Below, piece by piece: positions 8,463 to 17,674 of a DNA stretch of 64,000 nucleotides. A program made the translations under genes and the position numbers. This DNA is from Cohaesibacter gelatinilyticus (GTDB lineage: Bacteria > Pseudomonadota > Alphaproteobacteria > Rhizobiales > Cohaesibacteraceae), in NCBI RefSeq assembly GCF_900215605.1, contig NZ_OBEL01000001.1:868001-932000 (forward strand), written 5' to 3'. The notes under the pieces are model-generated. The model did not search any database. It worked only from the letters and a program-made list of their open reading frames with translations, and was not told where the DNA came from. Positions within the stretch are counted from its first letter, which is position 1; each line of letters starts with the position of its first letter.

Positions 8463-9239
8463 TTATTCACCACCGTAAACGTCAAATTCAAAGTATTTGT
8501 CGTTGATCTCTTTATAGACGCCATTTGCACGGATAGCTTTGATGGCAGCAGAGAATTTGTTGGCTAGCTCGGTTTCGCCTTTACGAACGGCAACACCTGC
8601 GCCAGCACCATTGATTTTTGGATCGGGGGTCAAAGGAGCAAGGATCTTGCAGCATGCACCCTTATCAGATTTTACCCATTCATCCAGAACCACGATGTCT
8701 TCAACTGCACCGTCGATACGACCGGATTCGAGATCCAGCTTGTACTCGTCAGGAGTCGGGTACAGCTTCAGTTCGATGCCTTCCAGTTTCTTCTCTGCAT
8801 ATTCAGAGTGAGTGGTGGAAGACTGGGCACCGATCATTTTACCTTTCAAAGATGCAGGAGAAGCATCTTTCATGTCGGAATCCTTAGGCACCGCGATCGC
8901 AGGTGGGGTGTTGTAGTATTTCTCGGAGAAGTCGATTTTCTTCAGACGCTCTTCAGTGATGGACATGGAGGCGATCACTGCATCGAACTTATTGGCCATC
9001 AGGGCAGGGATCATTCCATCCCAATCCTGTACAACAAACTCACACTCAACCTTCATTTCAGCGCAAAGAGCATTGGCAATATCGATATCGAAACCAACCA
9101 GCTTGCCGTCTTTGGTCAGGCTGTTGAATGGAGGATAAGCACCCTCGGTACCGATACGGATTTTGTCAGCGGCTTCGGCAGCACCAGCCACCATCAGAAC
9201 AGCAGCAGCCGTCAGAGCAAGTTTTTTCATGAAACGCAT
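8463..9239 (-). CDS. Amino acid ABC transporter periplasmic binding protein
   Basis: A 258-residue solute-binding protein of the polar amino acid (SBP_bac_3) family. A Sec signal peptide (Lys-Lys, then LALTAAAVLMVAG, cleavage near AEA-ADK) is followed by IRIGTEGAYPPFNSLTKDG, the classic ligand-site start. FDIDIANALCAEMKVECEFV and LMANKFDAVIASMSITEERL follow. Two Cys in CAEMKVEC and two in ACCKI may form disulfides in the periplasm. Lysine, arginine, ornithine or histidine are likely ligands by family, but the ligand cannot be fixed from sequence. First gene of the operon with the two permeases. Confidence 0.94.
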   Translation of the reverse strand: MRFMKKLALTAAAVLMVAGAAEAADKIRIGTEGAYPPFNSLTKDGKLVGFDIDIANALCAEMKVECEFVVQDWDGMIPALMANKFDAVIASMSITEERLKKIDFSEKYYNTPPAIAVPKDSDMKDASPASLKGKMIGAQSSTTHSEYAEKKLEGIELKLYPTPDEYKLDLESGRIDGAVEDIVVLDEWVKSDKGACCKILAPLTPDPKINGAGAGVAVRKGETELANKFSAAIKAIRANGVYKEINDKYFEFDVYGGE

Positions 9240-9674
9240 GGATTTCTTCCCTCTTGCATATTGTATAATGCTTTGGGCCTTTGAAGGCCTTCTTTAAATG
9301 CGCAAGACCACACTGAGCCTCGCTTGTCTGCATATTCCCATTATTTTAGTCTTGATGACAATAGAGAAATGCAAACCTTATGAACGGCCTCACAATGCGC
9401 TCATTGATATTACTTTTGCAGCATTATTGTATTTGTAGGGTTTGATTTTTGGAAGATTGTGCCGCCATCGTGGAAAAGTGGCAGTTTTTTGGGGCGCAGG
9501 GGTCTACAAAAAATGCCGACATAAGCGACATCAGGAACAAACTGCTTGTTGAAGTCGACAAAATGCTAAAACGGGGGTGAGGCAAGCTGTCTCAGGGGTT
9601 TTACATCACTCAGATTTTGCTCCGTCAAATTGGAGTTTTTAGGCGTTAAAATACGGCACCACTTATGCGAAGCA
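9240..9674. other. Intergenic region upstream of the amino acid importer
   Basis: These 435 bases hold the importer promoter and the 3' end of the mobAB unit. A short palindrome GGCCTTTGAAGGCC sits at about 9277-9290 in the importer leader. No convincing small gene, tRNA or terminator for mobB was found. Confidence 0.5.
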
Positions 9675-10229
9675 CTATCCCTTGCCTGGCAGATCCGTGT
9701 GGGCAACCACAAAATCAGCTATGGCATTCACGTCATCCAGATTGAAGATCGGCAATCCTTCTGAGCCTTCCAGATTGTTCGGGTGATCACTAGCCAGTGC
9801 TACAATCATGTTGTCTTTCGGGGCCAGCGGGTCGTGATGCTTGGCTTCGGCGCGGCGCACCTCTATCTTGGGAAAGCCTTCCTTTTTGTAACCTTCAATC
9901 AGCACCAAATCACACGGGGAGAGTTTGGGCAGGATATCACCCAGCAGCGGTTCCGGTTCATCACGGCATTCGTGCATGATGGCCCAACGGGTGCCAGCAG
10001 CAACAAGTGCCACTTCTCCGGCCCCGGCTTCCCGGTGACGAAAACTGTCTGCGCCGGGCTTGTCTATATCACATTTGTGATGAGCATGTTTGATGGTAGA
10101 GATTTTATAACCCCGACGTACCAATTCCTCGACCAGTCGAACCACGAGTGTGGTTTTGCCGGAGTTTTTCCAACCAGTTATCCCAAAAACACGATGTCCA
10201 TGGGCATTGAAGAAACCGCGATTGCTCAT
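9675..10229 (-). CDS. mobB: Molybdopterin-guanine dinucleotide biosynthesis adaptor MobB
   Basis: A 184-residue P-loop GTPase of MobB type. The Walker A motif is GITGWKNSGKTTLV near the N-terminus, followed by the family signature STIKHAHHKCDIDKPGADSF and by DLVLIEGYKKEGFPKIEV. MobB binds GTP and helps MobA attach GMP to molybdopterin in the cytoplasm, making the MGD form of the molybdenum cofactor. It follows mobA by about 40 bases in the same direction. Start at 10229 is preferred because GGAG lies nine bases upstream; an ATG at 10244 is the alternative and has only a close GTGAG. Confidence 0.93.
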   Translation of the reverse strand: MSNRGFFNAHGHRVFGITGWKNSGKTTLVVRLVEELVRRGYKISTIKHAHHKCDIDKPGADSFRHREAGAGEVALVAAGTRWAIMHECRDEPEPLLGDILPKLSPCDLVLIEGYKKEGFPKIEVRRAEAKHHDPLAPKDNMIVALASDHPNNLEGSEGLPIFNLDDVNAIADFVVAHTDLPGKG

Positions 10230-10267
10230 CTTTTCTGTCTCCATCTCACTTGTCAGATCATCAAGTG

Positions 10268-11026
10268 TCAGTTGTCGTTTGGTAGTTTGTCCAGCTCTTG
10301 CGCAATGACGCGGGCAACTTCCAGATCATCTGGCTCATTGATATTGAAGAAAGGATCAATCTCGATATCTCCATCTACGATCGGGCCGCCAAAGATTGCA
10401 CGACTATTGGAATGACTATCTGCCCACATGCCAACCTTGTGATTGCCATCCTTTAAGAAGGCCTCAAGGCTATCTGCGAGCATGACGGGCCAAAGACCAA
10501 AAACGGGATGTCTGCGATCGCCAGATTGTGCCAATACGATGCAGGGTTGAGGTGCTCCCTGGGACATGACAAGGCGGTCGACAAGGTCTTGCGGAAAGAA
10601 AGGTGTGTCCACAGCGGCGGAAGTCATCCAGAACGCTTGTGGCACATTTTTCTGTGCCCAGCGCATACCGGCGAGAAGGCCTGCCAAAGGTCCCGCATAA
10701 CCCTCAATCTCATCTGCCAGAACAAGGGCATTGCTGTCCAAAGTAACAGGGTCTGCATTGCTGCTGATGATGAGATTCGCCACTTGAGGCTTGAGACGTT
10801 CTTCAACCCGCTTCAGAAGGCTTTGACCTTCCAATGTCAAAGAGGCTTTGTCTTCTCCCCCCATTCGGCTGGATCGGCCGCCAGCCAGAACCAAGCCAAC
10901 AGTCCTGTGAGCCCAGCGATTGGCCAGAACCGGCTTTCCATAAAATCCAGCCTCGCTGGCCTCCATCGCTGTTTTGTCCAGTTCGGCTAGTTCCTGGGTG
11001 CTAAAATGGATGACGGTATCTGACAT
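10268..11026 (-). CDS. mobA: Molybdenum cofactor guanylyltransferase MobA
   Basis: A 252-residue nucleotidyltransferase that transfers GMP from GTP to molybdopterin. The signature GLVLAGGRSSRMGGEDKASL is preceded by an unusual leader of about 40 residues (MSDTVIHFSTQELAEL...). Downstream are EGYAGPLAGLLAGMRWA, a TSAAVDTPFFP strand with the metal-binding Asp, and FFNINEPDDLE near the C-terminus, all MobA hallmarks. The frame stays open further upstream to 11134. ATG 11026 was chosen as the first ATG that keeps a reasonable length, but its ribosome site is poor and the true start could be inside the leader. Operon with mobB; moaA is 6 kb away on the same strand. Confidence 0.92.
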   Translation of the reverse strand: MSDTVIHFSTQELAELDKTAMEASEAGFYGKPVLANRWAHRTVGLVLAGGRSSRMGGEDKASLTLEGQSLLKRVEERLKPQVANLIISSNADPVTLDSNALVLADEIEGYAGPLAGLLAGMRWAQKNVPQAFWMTSAAVDTPFFPQDLVDRLVMSQGAPQPCIVLAQSGDRRHPVFGLWPVMLADSLEAFLKDGNHKVGMWADSHSNSRAIFGGPIVDGDIEIDPFFNINEPDDLEVARVIAQELDKLPNDN

Positions 11027-11379
11027 GGTGGAAGGGTCCGATTGGATTGGTCTGGACTTGGGGCTAAGCGGACTATAGGAGAAAAGCTCTCTTTGCCAAA
11101 GCTTTGCGGTAGATTGGCAGACTGTTACGCACAATCATTCCTGCTCCTTGATGTTCTGATTTATAATCGAAAAGAAAAGACCAATTGCCCTTGACGATGA
11201 ACAATGTGAGCCCAACATGTGGCAAATAGCCTGCCCATTGCCCACCGGACGCATTGACCTGACATCATGAGCAGGGCAAAAGGGGGCAAGACAGGAACCA
11301 TGCGCTGATATTATCTTCATTCCACCCCGGCGAGAAGATAGTTTGTGTGCATGGCAGGAACCAATTTGAGGGATTTCCC
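11027..11379. other. Divergent intergenic region between mobA and mrp
   Basis: About 350 bases that must carry promoters for mobAB (minus) and mrp (plus). Open frames on both strands here have no homology that I recognise and no good ribosome sites. No operator or riboswitch was recognised. Confidence 0.45.
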
Positions 11380-12564
11380 GTGTTCTGGAAAAAAAACAAA
11401 GTGCCAGCAGGCAATGTGACGACTGATCAGATTCAGGATGTCTTGAGAAAGTTGAAACTGGAGACTGGCGGCCCGGATATCGTTGAGCTTGGTATGGTCT
11501 CCGATATCTTCATCAATGAAGGCTCTGTTATTTTCTCGCTGACTGTTGATGCTGAACAGGCCAATGCAATGGAACCTTTGCGCGAAAAGGCACAAGAGGT
11601 AGTCAAATCGCTGTCAGGTGTTGAGAAGGTCATGGTCGCCCTGACTGCAGAACGCAAGCCCGGCTCAGGTCCTTCTTTGCCTCCACCAGCTAAGCCCGGG
11701 GTAAAACCTGCGGCAGCCAAGCCCAAAGCACCTCAAGGAGCTGCAGGTGGACATAAGCTGGATGTCAAAGGCGTGAAGAATATTGTTGCTGTATCTTCCG
11801 CCAAGGGCGGCGTAGGTAAATCAACGACTTCTGTCAATCTGGCTCTTGCTTTGCAGGCCAATGGATTGAAGGTCGGCATTCTGGATGCCGATATTTACGG
11901 GCCATCCATTCCGCGTCTTTTGGGTATCAAAGGCCGTCCGATGGCTTACAAGGACAAGATCTTGAAGCCGATGGAAGGGTTCGGCCTCAAAGCCATGTCA
12001 GTTGGCTTTCTGGTGGACGAAGATACGCCGATGATTTGGCGTGGTCCCATGGTGGTCTCTGCGCTGACGCAAATGATGCGCGATGTAAAATGGGATATCG
12101 ACGGTGAGTTGGATGTTCTGGTGGTCGATATGCCTCCTGGAACGGGTGATATTCAGTTGACCATGGCACAACAGGTGCCGCTCTCCGGCTCCGTGATCGT
12201 CTCCACACCTCAGGATTTGGCCTTGCTTGATGCACGCAAAGGCATTGCAATGTTTGAAAAAGTCAACATTCCAATTCTCGGTGTGGTCGAGAATATGAGC
12301 TATTTCCTCTGCCCATCTTGCGGTGAGCGCCATGATGTCTTTGGTCATGGTGGAGCGCGCGAGATTGCAGATAAGATTGGTGTGCCATTCCTTGGTGAAG
12401 TGCCGCTCCACATGGATATTCGCGAGCGCTCCGATTCCGGTCGTCCGATTGTTGCGACAGATGCCGATAATGAGCATTCGAAAATCTATCGTGAGATTGC
12501 CCGCATCATGGCCGGAGAGTTGGCCGGAGCGGGCAGGGAAGCTCCAAAGATCATCATCGAATAA
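11380..12564 (+). CDS. mrp: Mrp/NBP35 (ApbC) family Fe-S cluster carrier ATPase
   Basis: A 394-residue protein that binds and delivers [4Fe-4S] clusters to apoproteins in the cytoplasm. An N-terminal MIP18/DUF59-like domain (about 12-95, with DIVELGMVSDIFI) is joined by a Pro/Ala/Lys-rich linker to a P-loop domain. That domain carries the deviant Walker A VSSAKGGVGKSTTSVNLALA, the Mrp signature VVDMPPGTGDIQLTMAQ, and the cluster-binding MSYFLCPSCGERH. The open frame begins with a GTG at 11347. GTG 11380 is preferred because GAGGGA lies six bases upstream, and GTG 11416 is also possible. It fits the surrounding need for Fe-S enzymes (MoaA, class I fumarase, Paa proteins), which is inference. 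Confidence 0.95.
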   Translation: MFWKKNKVPAGNVTTDQIQDVLRKLKLETGGPDIVELGMVSDIFINEGSVIFSLTVDAEQANAMEPLREKAQEVVKSLSGVEKVMVALTAERKPGSGPSLPPPAKPGVKPAAAKPKAPQGAAGGHKLDVKGVKNIVAVSSAKGGVGKSTTSVNLALALQANGLKVGILDADIYGPSIPRLLGIKGRPMAYKDKILKPMEGFGLKAMSVGFLVDEDTPMIWRGPMVVSALTQMMRDVKWDIDGELDVLVVDMPPGTGDIQLTMAQQVPLSGSVIVSTPQDLALLDARKGIAMFEKVNIPILGVVENMSYFLCPSCGERHDVFGHGGAREIADKIGVPFLGEVPLHMDIRERSDSGRPIVATDADNEHSKIYREIARIMAGELAGAGREAPKIIIE

Positions 12565-12598
12565 AAGAGGGCATTTCCTCTAATATTGAAACAAAGAA

Positions 12599-12636
12599 AA
12601 GGCGCTCCATTCGGAAATGAGCGGAGCGCCTTTTTT
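12599..12636 (+). terminator. Terminator of mrp
   Basis: AGGCGCTCC and GGAGCGCCT form a nine-pair stem with a 14-base loop and a TTTTTT tail. Confidence 0.93.
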
Positions 12637-12865
12637 GCGTCAACCTTCTCAGGCTTCAGCCATTGCACAGATCTGTCCCTCGGTTGGGCCGGAAAGACAG
12701 ATCTGGCTTTGATCCCGGCCGGGATGGCAGAAACTTCCAGACCAATGATACAATTTTTCTGAATTGGCGAGATCTTTCACGCCGACCATTAACGAGCGCT
12801 ACAGTCATTGGATCTTGGGAGTGAAAAGTCATTATTCGATTTCCTATATTATATATCAATTAATT

Positions 12866-12901
12866 AGAGGAATTTTTTAACCTGATATCTTAAATTCCTC
12901 T
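12866..12901. promoter_or_regulatory. Perfect inverted repeat upstream of the LysR gene
   Basis: AGAGGAATTT at 12866-12875 and AAATTCCTCT at 12892-12901 are perfect 10-base arms with a 16-base spacer. They lie about 95 bases upstream of the LysR start in an AT-rich stretch. It could be the regulator's own operator, though LysR sites are more often T-N11-A dyads. The rest of 12637-12994 shows no gene. Confidence 0.4.
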
Positions 12902-12994
12902 GCTCTTGATCCGACTATAAGGGGCTTGCATAGGCACTGACAAACGGGTAATTCTCAAGTATGACTTCAAATAATTTGAACTGAGGGATGCTTG

Positions 12995-13939
12995 ATGATC
13001 CTGCCACCACTCAATGCATTGAGAGCTTTTGAAGCAGCCAGCCGGCATCTGAGCTTTCAGTTGGCTGCAGAAGAATTGCATGTCACGCCTTCGGCTTTAT
13101 CCTATCAGATCAAAAGTCTGGAAGAGCATCTTGGTATGGCGGTCTTCGTACGGGGAAACAGACAAGTCAGCCTGACCCGTGAAGGAGAATTGATCCGTCC
13201 GGCAATTGCGGAGGCTTTTCGCCTGCTAAAGGAAAGCGTCGCTGCATTGGAGCGAGAAGAAGATAACAACATCATTGTGGTTTCATGTGGACCGTCTCAT
13301 GCGGCAAAATGGTTGGCACCACGGCTGTATCGCTTTTCCGACGAGCATCCCGAACTGGAACTTCGTTTGTCGGCAACGCTGGCACTGACGAATTTTGAAC
13401 GAGATGGAGTCGATGCGGCCTTGCGTTTTGGCGGAGGTATCTATCCCGATCTACATGTCGAAAAGATGTTCGATGAGTTTCTTGTCCCAATGGTTGCTCC
13501 CTCTCTCATGGAAAAGGTCGGGCAATTGGACCATCCAGATGATCTTGCCAATTATACCTTGCTCCATGATGATTCCATGACCCTTATCGGAAACTCGGTA
13601 GGTTGGCTGGAATGGTTGGAGCAAGCCGGTGCATCAAAGGTGAATGGAGAAAAAGGCCTCCGCTTTAATCATGCTGATCACGTTCTGGATGCGGCTATCA
13701 ATGAGGCGGGGGTTGTACTCGGACGCACCGTTTTGGGGCGGAAAGACATCGCCAATAACAGGTTGATCACACCTTTTGACCTTCCTGTCTCAAGCGGGTT
13801 TGGGTCTTACTTTGTTTGTCCGCCAGAAAATCTGAAAAAAAACAAAGTGCAAAAATTTCGCAACTGGCTGTTCAAGGAACTGGATCTTGATTGCGCTCAC
13901 TCTGACTCTGGTCAAGGAAAGCATTTTCAAAATGATTAG
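12995..13939 (+). CDS. LysR family regulator, GcvA-like
   Basis: A 314-residue LysR-type regulator. The N-terminal winged helix begins LPPLNALRAFEAASRHLSF and continues AAEELHVTPSALSYQIKSLE, the GcvA/AmpR-branch signature. The periplasmic-binding-protein-like effector domain starts near 90 (IIVVSCGPSHAAKWLAPRLY). Start ATG 12995 has GAGGGA six bases upstream; a TTG directly before it is not needed. There is no divergent partner gene, which is unusual for a LysR regulator, so its target is unclear. The small membrane protein gene that follows in the same direction 47 bases later may be co-transcribed. Confidence 0.92.
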   Translation: MILPPLNALRAFEAASRHLSFQLAAEELHVTPSALSYQIKSLEEHLGMAVFVRGNRQVSLTREGELIRPAIAEAFRLLKESVAALEREEDNNIIVVSCGPSHAAKWLAPRLYRFSDEHPELELRLSATLALTNFERDGVDAALRFGGGIYPDLHVEKMFDEFLVPMVAPSLMEKVGQLDHPDDLANYTLLHDDSMTLIGNSVGWLEWLEQAGASKVNGEKGLRFNHADHVLDAAINEAGVVLGRTVLGRKDIANNRLITPFDLPVSSGFGSYFVCPPENLKKNKVQKFRNWLFKELDLDCAHSDSGQGKHFQND

Positions 13940-13986
13940 AAACAGCTATCAAGAACGCAGTTGAGATCAAAAGCAAGGTATGCATC

Positions 13987-14304
13987 ATGACCGCATCCAA
14001 AAATGACAAACCCAAGTCGAGAGAGATTCAGGAAAAGGATCTAAAACCGCTGGCTTGGGCTGCCTATATCGTGATGGGTGTTTTGGCTCTGGTGATCTCG
14101 CTGCAGGATCCATCCATTCTACGGGCCGCTTATGCCAAGAGCGATGCGCACCGTGCCGCAATGGATCGATGTTCTGTTGAGGCCAAGCAGAAGATCCACA
14201 CACGCATGGAGGAGGGTGAGTTTACCGTCTATGGGTCATTCATTCGCATGCCAGGTGTGCAGCTTCGTTGTTTGTGGCGAGAAGGCGACAGCCCGAAAGC
14301 TTAA
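13987..14304 (+). CDS. Hypothetical single-pass membrane protein
   Basis: A 105-residue protein that I do not recognise. A charged cytoplasmic start (about 1-20, rich in Lys, Asp and Glu) precedes one membrane helix at about 22-40 (LAWAAYIVMGVLALVISL). A soluble part of 65 residues follows with two Cys (DRCSVEAK and QLRCLWRE) that could pair in the periplasm. Start ATG 13987 has AAGGTATGC nearby. It follows the LysR regulator in the same direction and may be in its transcript. The MFS gene beyond it is convergent. Confidence 0.65.
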   Translation: MTASKNDKPKSREIQEKDLKPLAWAAYIVMGVLALVISLQDPSILRAAYAKSDAHRAAMDRCSVEAKQKIHTRMEEGEFTVYGSFIRMPGVQLRCLWREGDSPKA

Positions 14305-14352
14305 GGATTGAAGCCGGATATTTGAGGTTGCTGGTTCGCAGCCTTACAAAAG

Positions 14353-15561
14353 CTATTCTTCTTCTGTTACTGCTGGAGATACCAAACCAAACAACAGAGC
14401 AAGGAGTGCGCAGCCTGCCATGAACAAGCCCATGGGGAGCAGGCTATCACTGAGAACCAGTGTTACCAGAAATGACGCAGAGGCTGCGGTCATGGTCACA
14501 AGGCTGCCTGAGAGGCCCGAGGAAGAGCCAGCGAGACGAGGCATGACGCTCACCACACCTGCATTCGAGTTGGGCAAGGTAACACCATTGCCAATTCCCA
14601 AAAAGAACATGGCTGCAAACAGGATTTGCGGACTTTCGATCGACATCAGGCTCAGTATCACAAGAACGGAACAGGCTGCGAGCGTGAGCAGATTGCCAAC
14701 CAACATCATGCGATACAGACCAACCAGTGCCGAATAGCGCCCGGAAAAGAAGTTGCCGAGGCTATAGCCTCCAGCGACCAGAATGAAATAGAGACCATAT
14801 TCCGTTGGGCTCATGTCAAACAGAGCCCGGCTGACATAAGGTGCAGCTCCCAGGAACGAGAAGAATGTGCCTGCTGCAAAGGCGCTGACCGCAGTATAAA
14901 CCCAAAAAGGGCGCATGCCGAGTAGTTGACGATAATCTCGCAAAAGGTCCTTGGGACTTTTCGCCTGACCAATATACTGATTGGTCTCGGACAGGTTGAT
15001 CCAGGCCGCAATCAGAACGGCGAGCGAGAACAAGCCTGTAAAGTGAAAACCAGCTCTCCAGCTCCATAGATCATCCAATATCCCCCCAATGACAGGTCCG
15101 ATCATTGGAGCCATTGCCATACCCATCGTGACATAGCCCAACATACTGGCAGCTTCATTGGTGCTGTGAGTATCGCGAACGATTGCTCTACCCAGAACCA
15201 GACCGGCAGCACCGCCTGCGACTTGGACAATACGTGCGAAAATCAAATGATCGAGCGATGGGGCCAGCGCGCAATAGAAAGAAGCAAGCACCGCAATCAC
15301 CAGTCCACCCAATAGAATGGGGCGTCGACCAAACTGATCGGATAGTGGGCCAATCAGCAATTGAATGAAGGCAGTGCCTAGCAAACCAAGCGATAGCGTG
15401 AGCTGAACCATTGAGGCGCTGGCAGAGAATTCGCTCTGCACACTCGGCATTGAAGGAATATAAAGATTAAGAGCCAGTGGATTGACGGCGGTGACCGCGA
15501 CCAGAATCAAAATCGATGGTCGAACTATGCTCTTGGAAGCGGTTTGTGAAAGTATAGTCAT
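14353..15561 (-). CDS. MFS transporter, Bcr/CflA drug resistance type
   Basis: A 402-residue, 12-helix major facilitator of the Bcr/CflA branch, which exports drugs or amino-acid-derived compounds using the proton gradient. The opening NPLALNLYIPSMPSVQSEF is characteristic, as are IQLLIGPLSDQFGRRPILLG (motif A, with the DQFGRR loop) and GRAIVRDTHS at helix 4. The C-terminal half has GIGNGVTLPNSNAGVVSVMP. Start ATG 15561 is preferred to the in-frame TTG at 15573; neither has a clear ribosome site. It follows the DMT exporter by 56 bases, so moaA, DMT and MFS may form one transcript. Confidence 0.92.
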   Translation of the reverse strand: MTILSQTASKSIVRPSILILVAVTAVNPLALNLYIPSMPSVQSEFSASASMVQLTLSLGLLGTAFIQLLIGPLSDQFGRRPILLGGLVIAVLASFYCALAPSLDHLIFARIVQVAGGAAGLVLGRAIVRDTHSTNEAASMLGYVTMGMAMAPMIGPVIGGILDDLWSWRAGFHFTGLFSLAVLIAAWINLSETNQYIGQAKSPKDLLRDYRQLLGMRPFWVYTAVSAFAAGTFFSFLGAAPYVSRALFDMSPTEYGLYFILVAGGYSLGNFFSGRYSALVGLYRMMLVGNLLTLAACSVLVILSLMSIESPQILFAAMFFLGIGNGVTLPNSNAGVVSVMPRLAGSSSGLSGSLVTMTAASASFLVTLVLSDSLLPMGLFMAGCALLALLFGLVSPAVTEEE

Positions 15562-15617
15562 GAGTGCCAACAATGAAAAACAAGTTTGAAAACTGATTGG
15601 AAGATAAAAGGAATCTC

Positions 15618-16556
15618 TTAGCCATCCTTCATGCGTTTTGCTTCGCGCGCTCGTATACGCTCACGGTAGATTGTGTAAAGACCGGAGGAGAGAACCAGTG
15701 CAATGCCAACCTGTGTCAGCCAGTCCGGTACATCACCCCAAATGAGATAGCCATAGGCCAAGGCAATCAGGATGGAGCTGTATCTGAAAGAAGACACCAC
15801 AGCCACATCACCATTGCGCATGGCCATTACCAGAAGAAAGTGGCCAAAAACCAGGCAGAGTGAGGATATGAGCAAATAGATCACGTTCGGGCCGGAAACA
15901 GCAACCCATTCCTCGCTTAGCCCCAACAAGAACCCCGCAATGGTAACAAAGACCAGAGTTGTGGAGGTAACAACCCAAACTGACGTGCCTTCAGGGATTT
16001 GGCGAGTGAACAAATCACGTGCTGCGGCAAGCAACATAGCAAGAACCGCATAGAGCGAAAAGGAGTTGAAGCCCTCGAAGCCCGGACGCACGATTAGCAG
16101 AACGCCGATGAAACCAACAAGAATAGCCGACCAACGGCGGATACCTACCTCTTCTTTGAACAGAATTGCTGCACCAGCTGTTGTCGTAAGACTAATTGCC
16201 AGCAAAATTGCAGTCACATTGCCAAGGGGAATGTGAGCCAAAGCATTCAGGAAACAAAGTGCAGCTGCTGCTTCCAGAATGGAGCGAGCCAGAACAGTAT
16301 AGTGTAATGCCTGGGAGAGATATCGATATTGGCGAGTCAGAACCAAAATGACGGCTACGGCAACAACAGTACCCAAGCCTCGAATGACGGTCAATTCACC
16401 GACGGGCATGTCTGCTCCGGCAATTTTGTTGAGCATGTCGTTGCTGACAAACAAAAACATGGCAATTTGCATAACCGCAATGCCAAATAGATTGCCCTTG
16501 CCGACTGTCTCACCGACTTGTCGACGCGCAGCCGTACCCTGGGGAGCTGTCGTCAT
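15618..16556 (-). CDS. DMT superfamily (EamA) transporter
   Basis: A 312-residue inner-membrane protein with ten helices in two EamA repeats. Recognisable parts are VIRGLGTVVAVAVILVLTR at the end of the first helices, FLNALAHIPLGNVTAILLAI (the conserved helix 3-4 region), EVGIRRWSAILVGFIGVLLI, and PDWLTQVGIALVLSSGLYTI in the second repeat. Such proteins export or import metabolites; the substrate cannot be called. It lies 77 bases downstream of moaA and 56 upstream of the MFS gene, all on the minus strand. Confidence 0.9.
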   Translation of the reverse strand: MTTAPQGTAARRQVGETVGKGNLFGIAVMQIAMFLFVSNDMLNKIAGADMPVGELTVIRGLGTVVAVAVILVLTRQYRYLSQALHYTVLARSILEAAAALCFLNALAHIPLGNVTAILLAISLTTTAGAAILFKEEVGIRRWSAILVGFIGVLLIVRPGFEGFNSFSLYAVLAMLLAAARDLFTRQIPEGTSVWVVTSTTLVFVTIAGFLLGLSEEWVAVSGPNVIYLLISSLCLVFGHFLLVMAMRNGDVAVVSSFRYSSILIALAYGYLIWGDVPDWLTQVGIALVLSSGLYTIYRERIRAREAKRMKDG

Positions 16557-16633
16557 AATCCACTACCTATGTTGCGAAGGTCTGCGAATAAAGAATATTC
16601 ACGGTAGGCTAGTGGATGAGATCTATTCCGACT

Positions 16634-17674
16634 CTAACCTCCGGTCACAGACATATGCCGACCAATAGAGGGTCGATTGTTCGCTCTGTCAATCACAAAA
16701 TCATGGCCTTGCGGTTTTCTGCTGATTGCTTCACGAATTGCCTGATTTAAAAGATCATTGCTTTCCGAAGCTCTAAGAGGAGCGCGCAGGTCTGCTGCAT
16801 CTTCCTGTCCAAGGCACAAATAGAGAGTGCCGGTACAAGTGACACGAACACGATTGCAGCTTTCGCAGAAATTATGAGTAAGGGGAGTGATGAAACCGAC
16901 ACGGCCTCCGGTTTCTCTCACACGCATATAGCTTGCCGGGCCGCCGGTCTTGTATGGAATCGGTTCAAGTTCCCAGCTCTGTGCCAATTGCTGTTTGACT
17001 TGAGACAGCGGCAGATACATGTCGAGACGATCACCATCAATTTCTCCCATTGGCATGGTTTCGATGATGGTAAGGTCCATCCCGCGCTCATGGGCAAAGC
17101 GGATCATGTCATCAAATTCATCGTCATTGACACCTTTGAGTGCTACCGCATTGATTTTAAGGTGAATACCAGCGGCTAAAGCAGCTTCAATACCATCCAT
17201 GACTTGAGCGAAGCGACCCCAACGCGTGATTTCTGTGAAGCGTTTCTCCTGCAGCGTATCAAGCGAGAGATTGATGCGTTTCACGCCCATGGAAGCAAGA
17301 TCCTTGGACATGTTTTTGAGCTGAGAGCCATTGGATGTAATGGTCAGCTCATTCAGAGCCCCACTATCAAGATGACGAGATAAGGAGGATATCAGGGATA
17401 GAATGCCTTTGCGTACCAAAGGCTCACCACCAGTCAGGCGGAGACGTTTCACACCGTGATCGACAAAGGCTGAGCAAAGACGATCGAGTTCTTCAAGTGA
17501 GAGAACTTCTTTCTTTGGAAGGAAGTTCATATGTTCCGACATGCAATAGAAGCAACGAAAATCGCAACGATCAGTAACTGAAACGCGCAAATAGCTGACC
17601 TGACGCCCAAAGGGATCAACGAGTGGCCCCTGACTTGTTGTGTCAAAATCGGAATTAAGTCCTGAAGTCGTCAT
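16634..17674 (-). CDS. moaA: GTP 3',8-cyclase MoaA
   Basis: A 346-residue radical SAM enzyme that converts GTP to 3',8-cyclo-GTP, the first step of molybdenum cofactor synthesis. The N-terminal SAM cluster motif is CDFRCFYC (Cys 37, 41, 44) preceded by YLRVSVTDR. The GEPLVR loop follows, and the second cluster lies at CESCNRVRV...C. The protein ends in SVTGG, the functional C-terminal Gly-Gly pair. ATG 17674 was chosen for its AAGGAG site; the frame is open back to 17728. With mobA and mobB this makes three Moco genes in 8 kb, without moaB, moaC, moaD, moaE or mogA. Confidence 0.96.
   Translation of the reverse strand: MTTSGLNSDFDTTSQGPLVDPFGRQVSYLRVSVTDRCDFRCFYCMSEHMNFLPKKEVLSLEELDRLCSAFVDHGVKRLRLTGGEPLVRKGILSLISSLSRHLDSGALNELTITSNGSQLKNMSKDLASMGVKRINLSLDTLQEKRFTEITRWGRFAQVMDGIEAALAAGIHLKINAVALKGVNDDEFDDMIRFAHERGMDLTIIETMPMGEIDGDRLDMYLPLSQVKQQLAQSWELEPIPYKTGGPASYMRVRETGGRVGFITPLTHNFCESCNRVRVTCTGTLYLCLGQEDAADLRAPLRASESNDLLNQAIREAISRKPQGHDFVIDRANNRPSIGRHMSVTGG

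Noticed and set aside
10268-11134. Long N-terminal extension of MobA to 11134
   Set aside because: The extra residues have no family support and begin near the end of an intergenic stretch. The shorter start at 11026 is preferred, although its ribosome site is weak.
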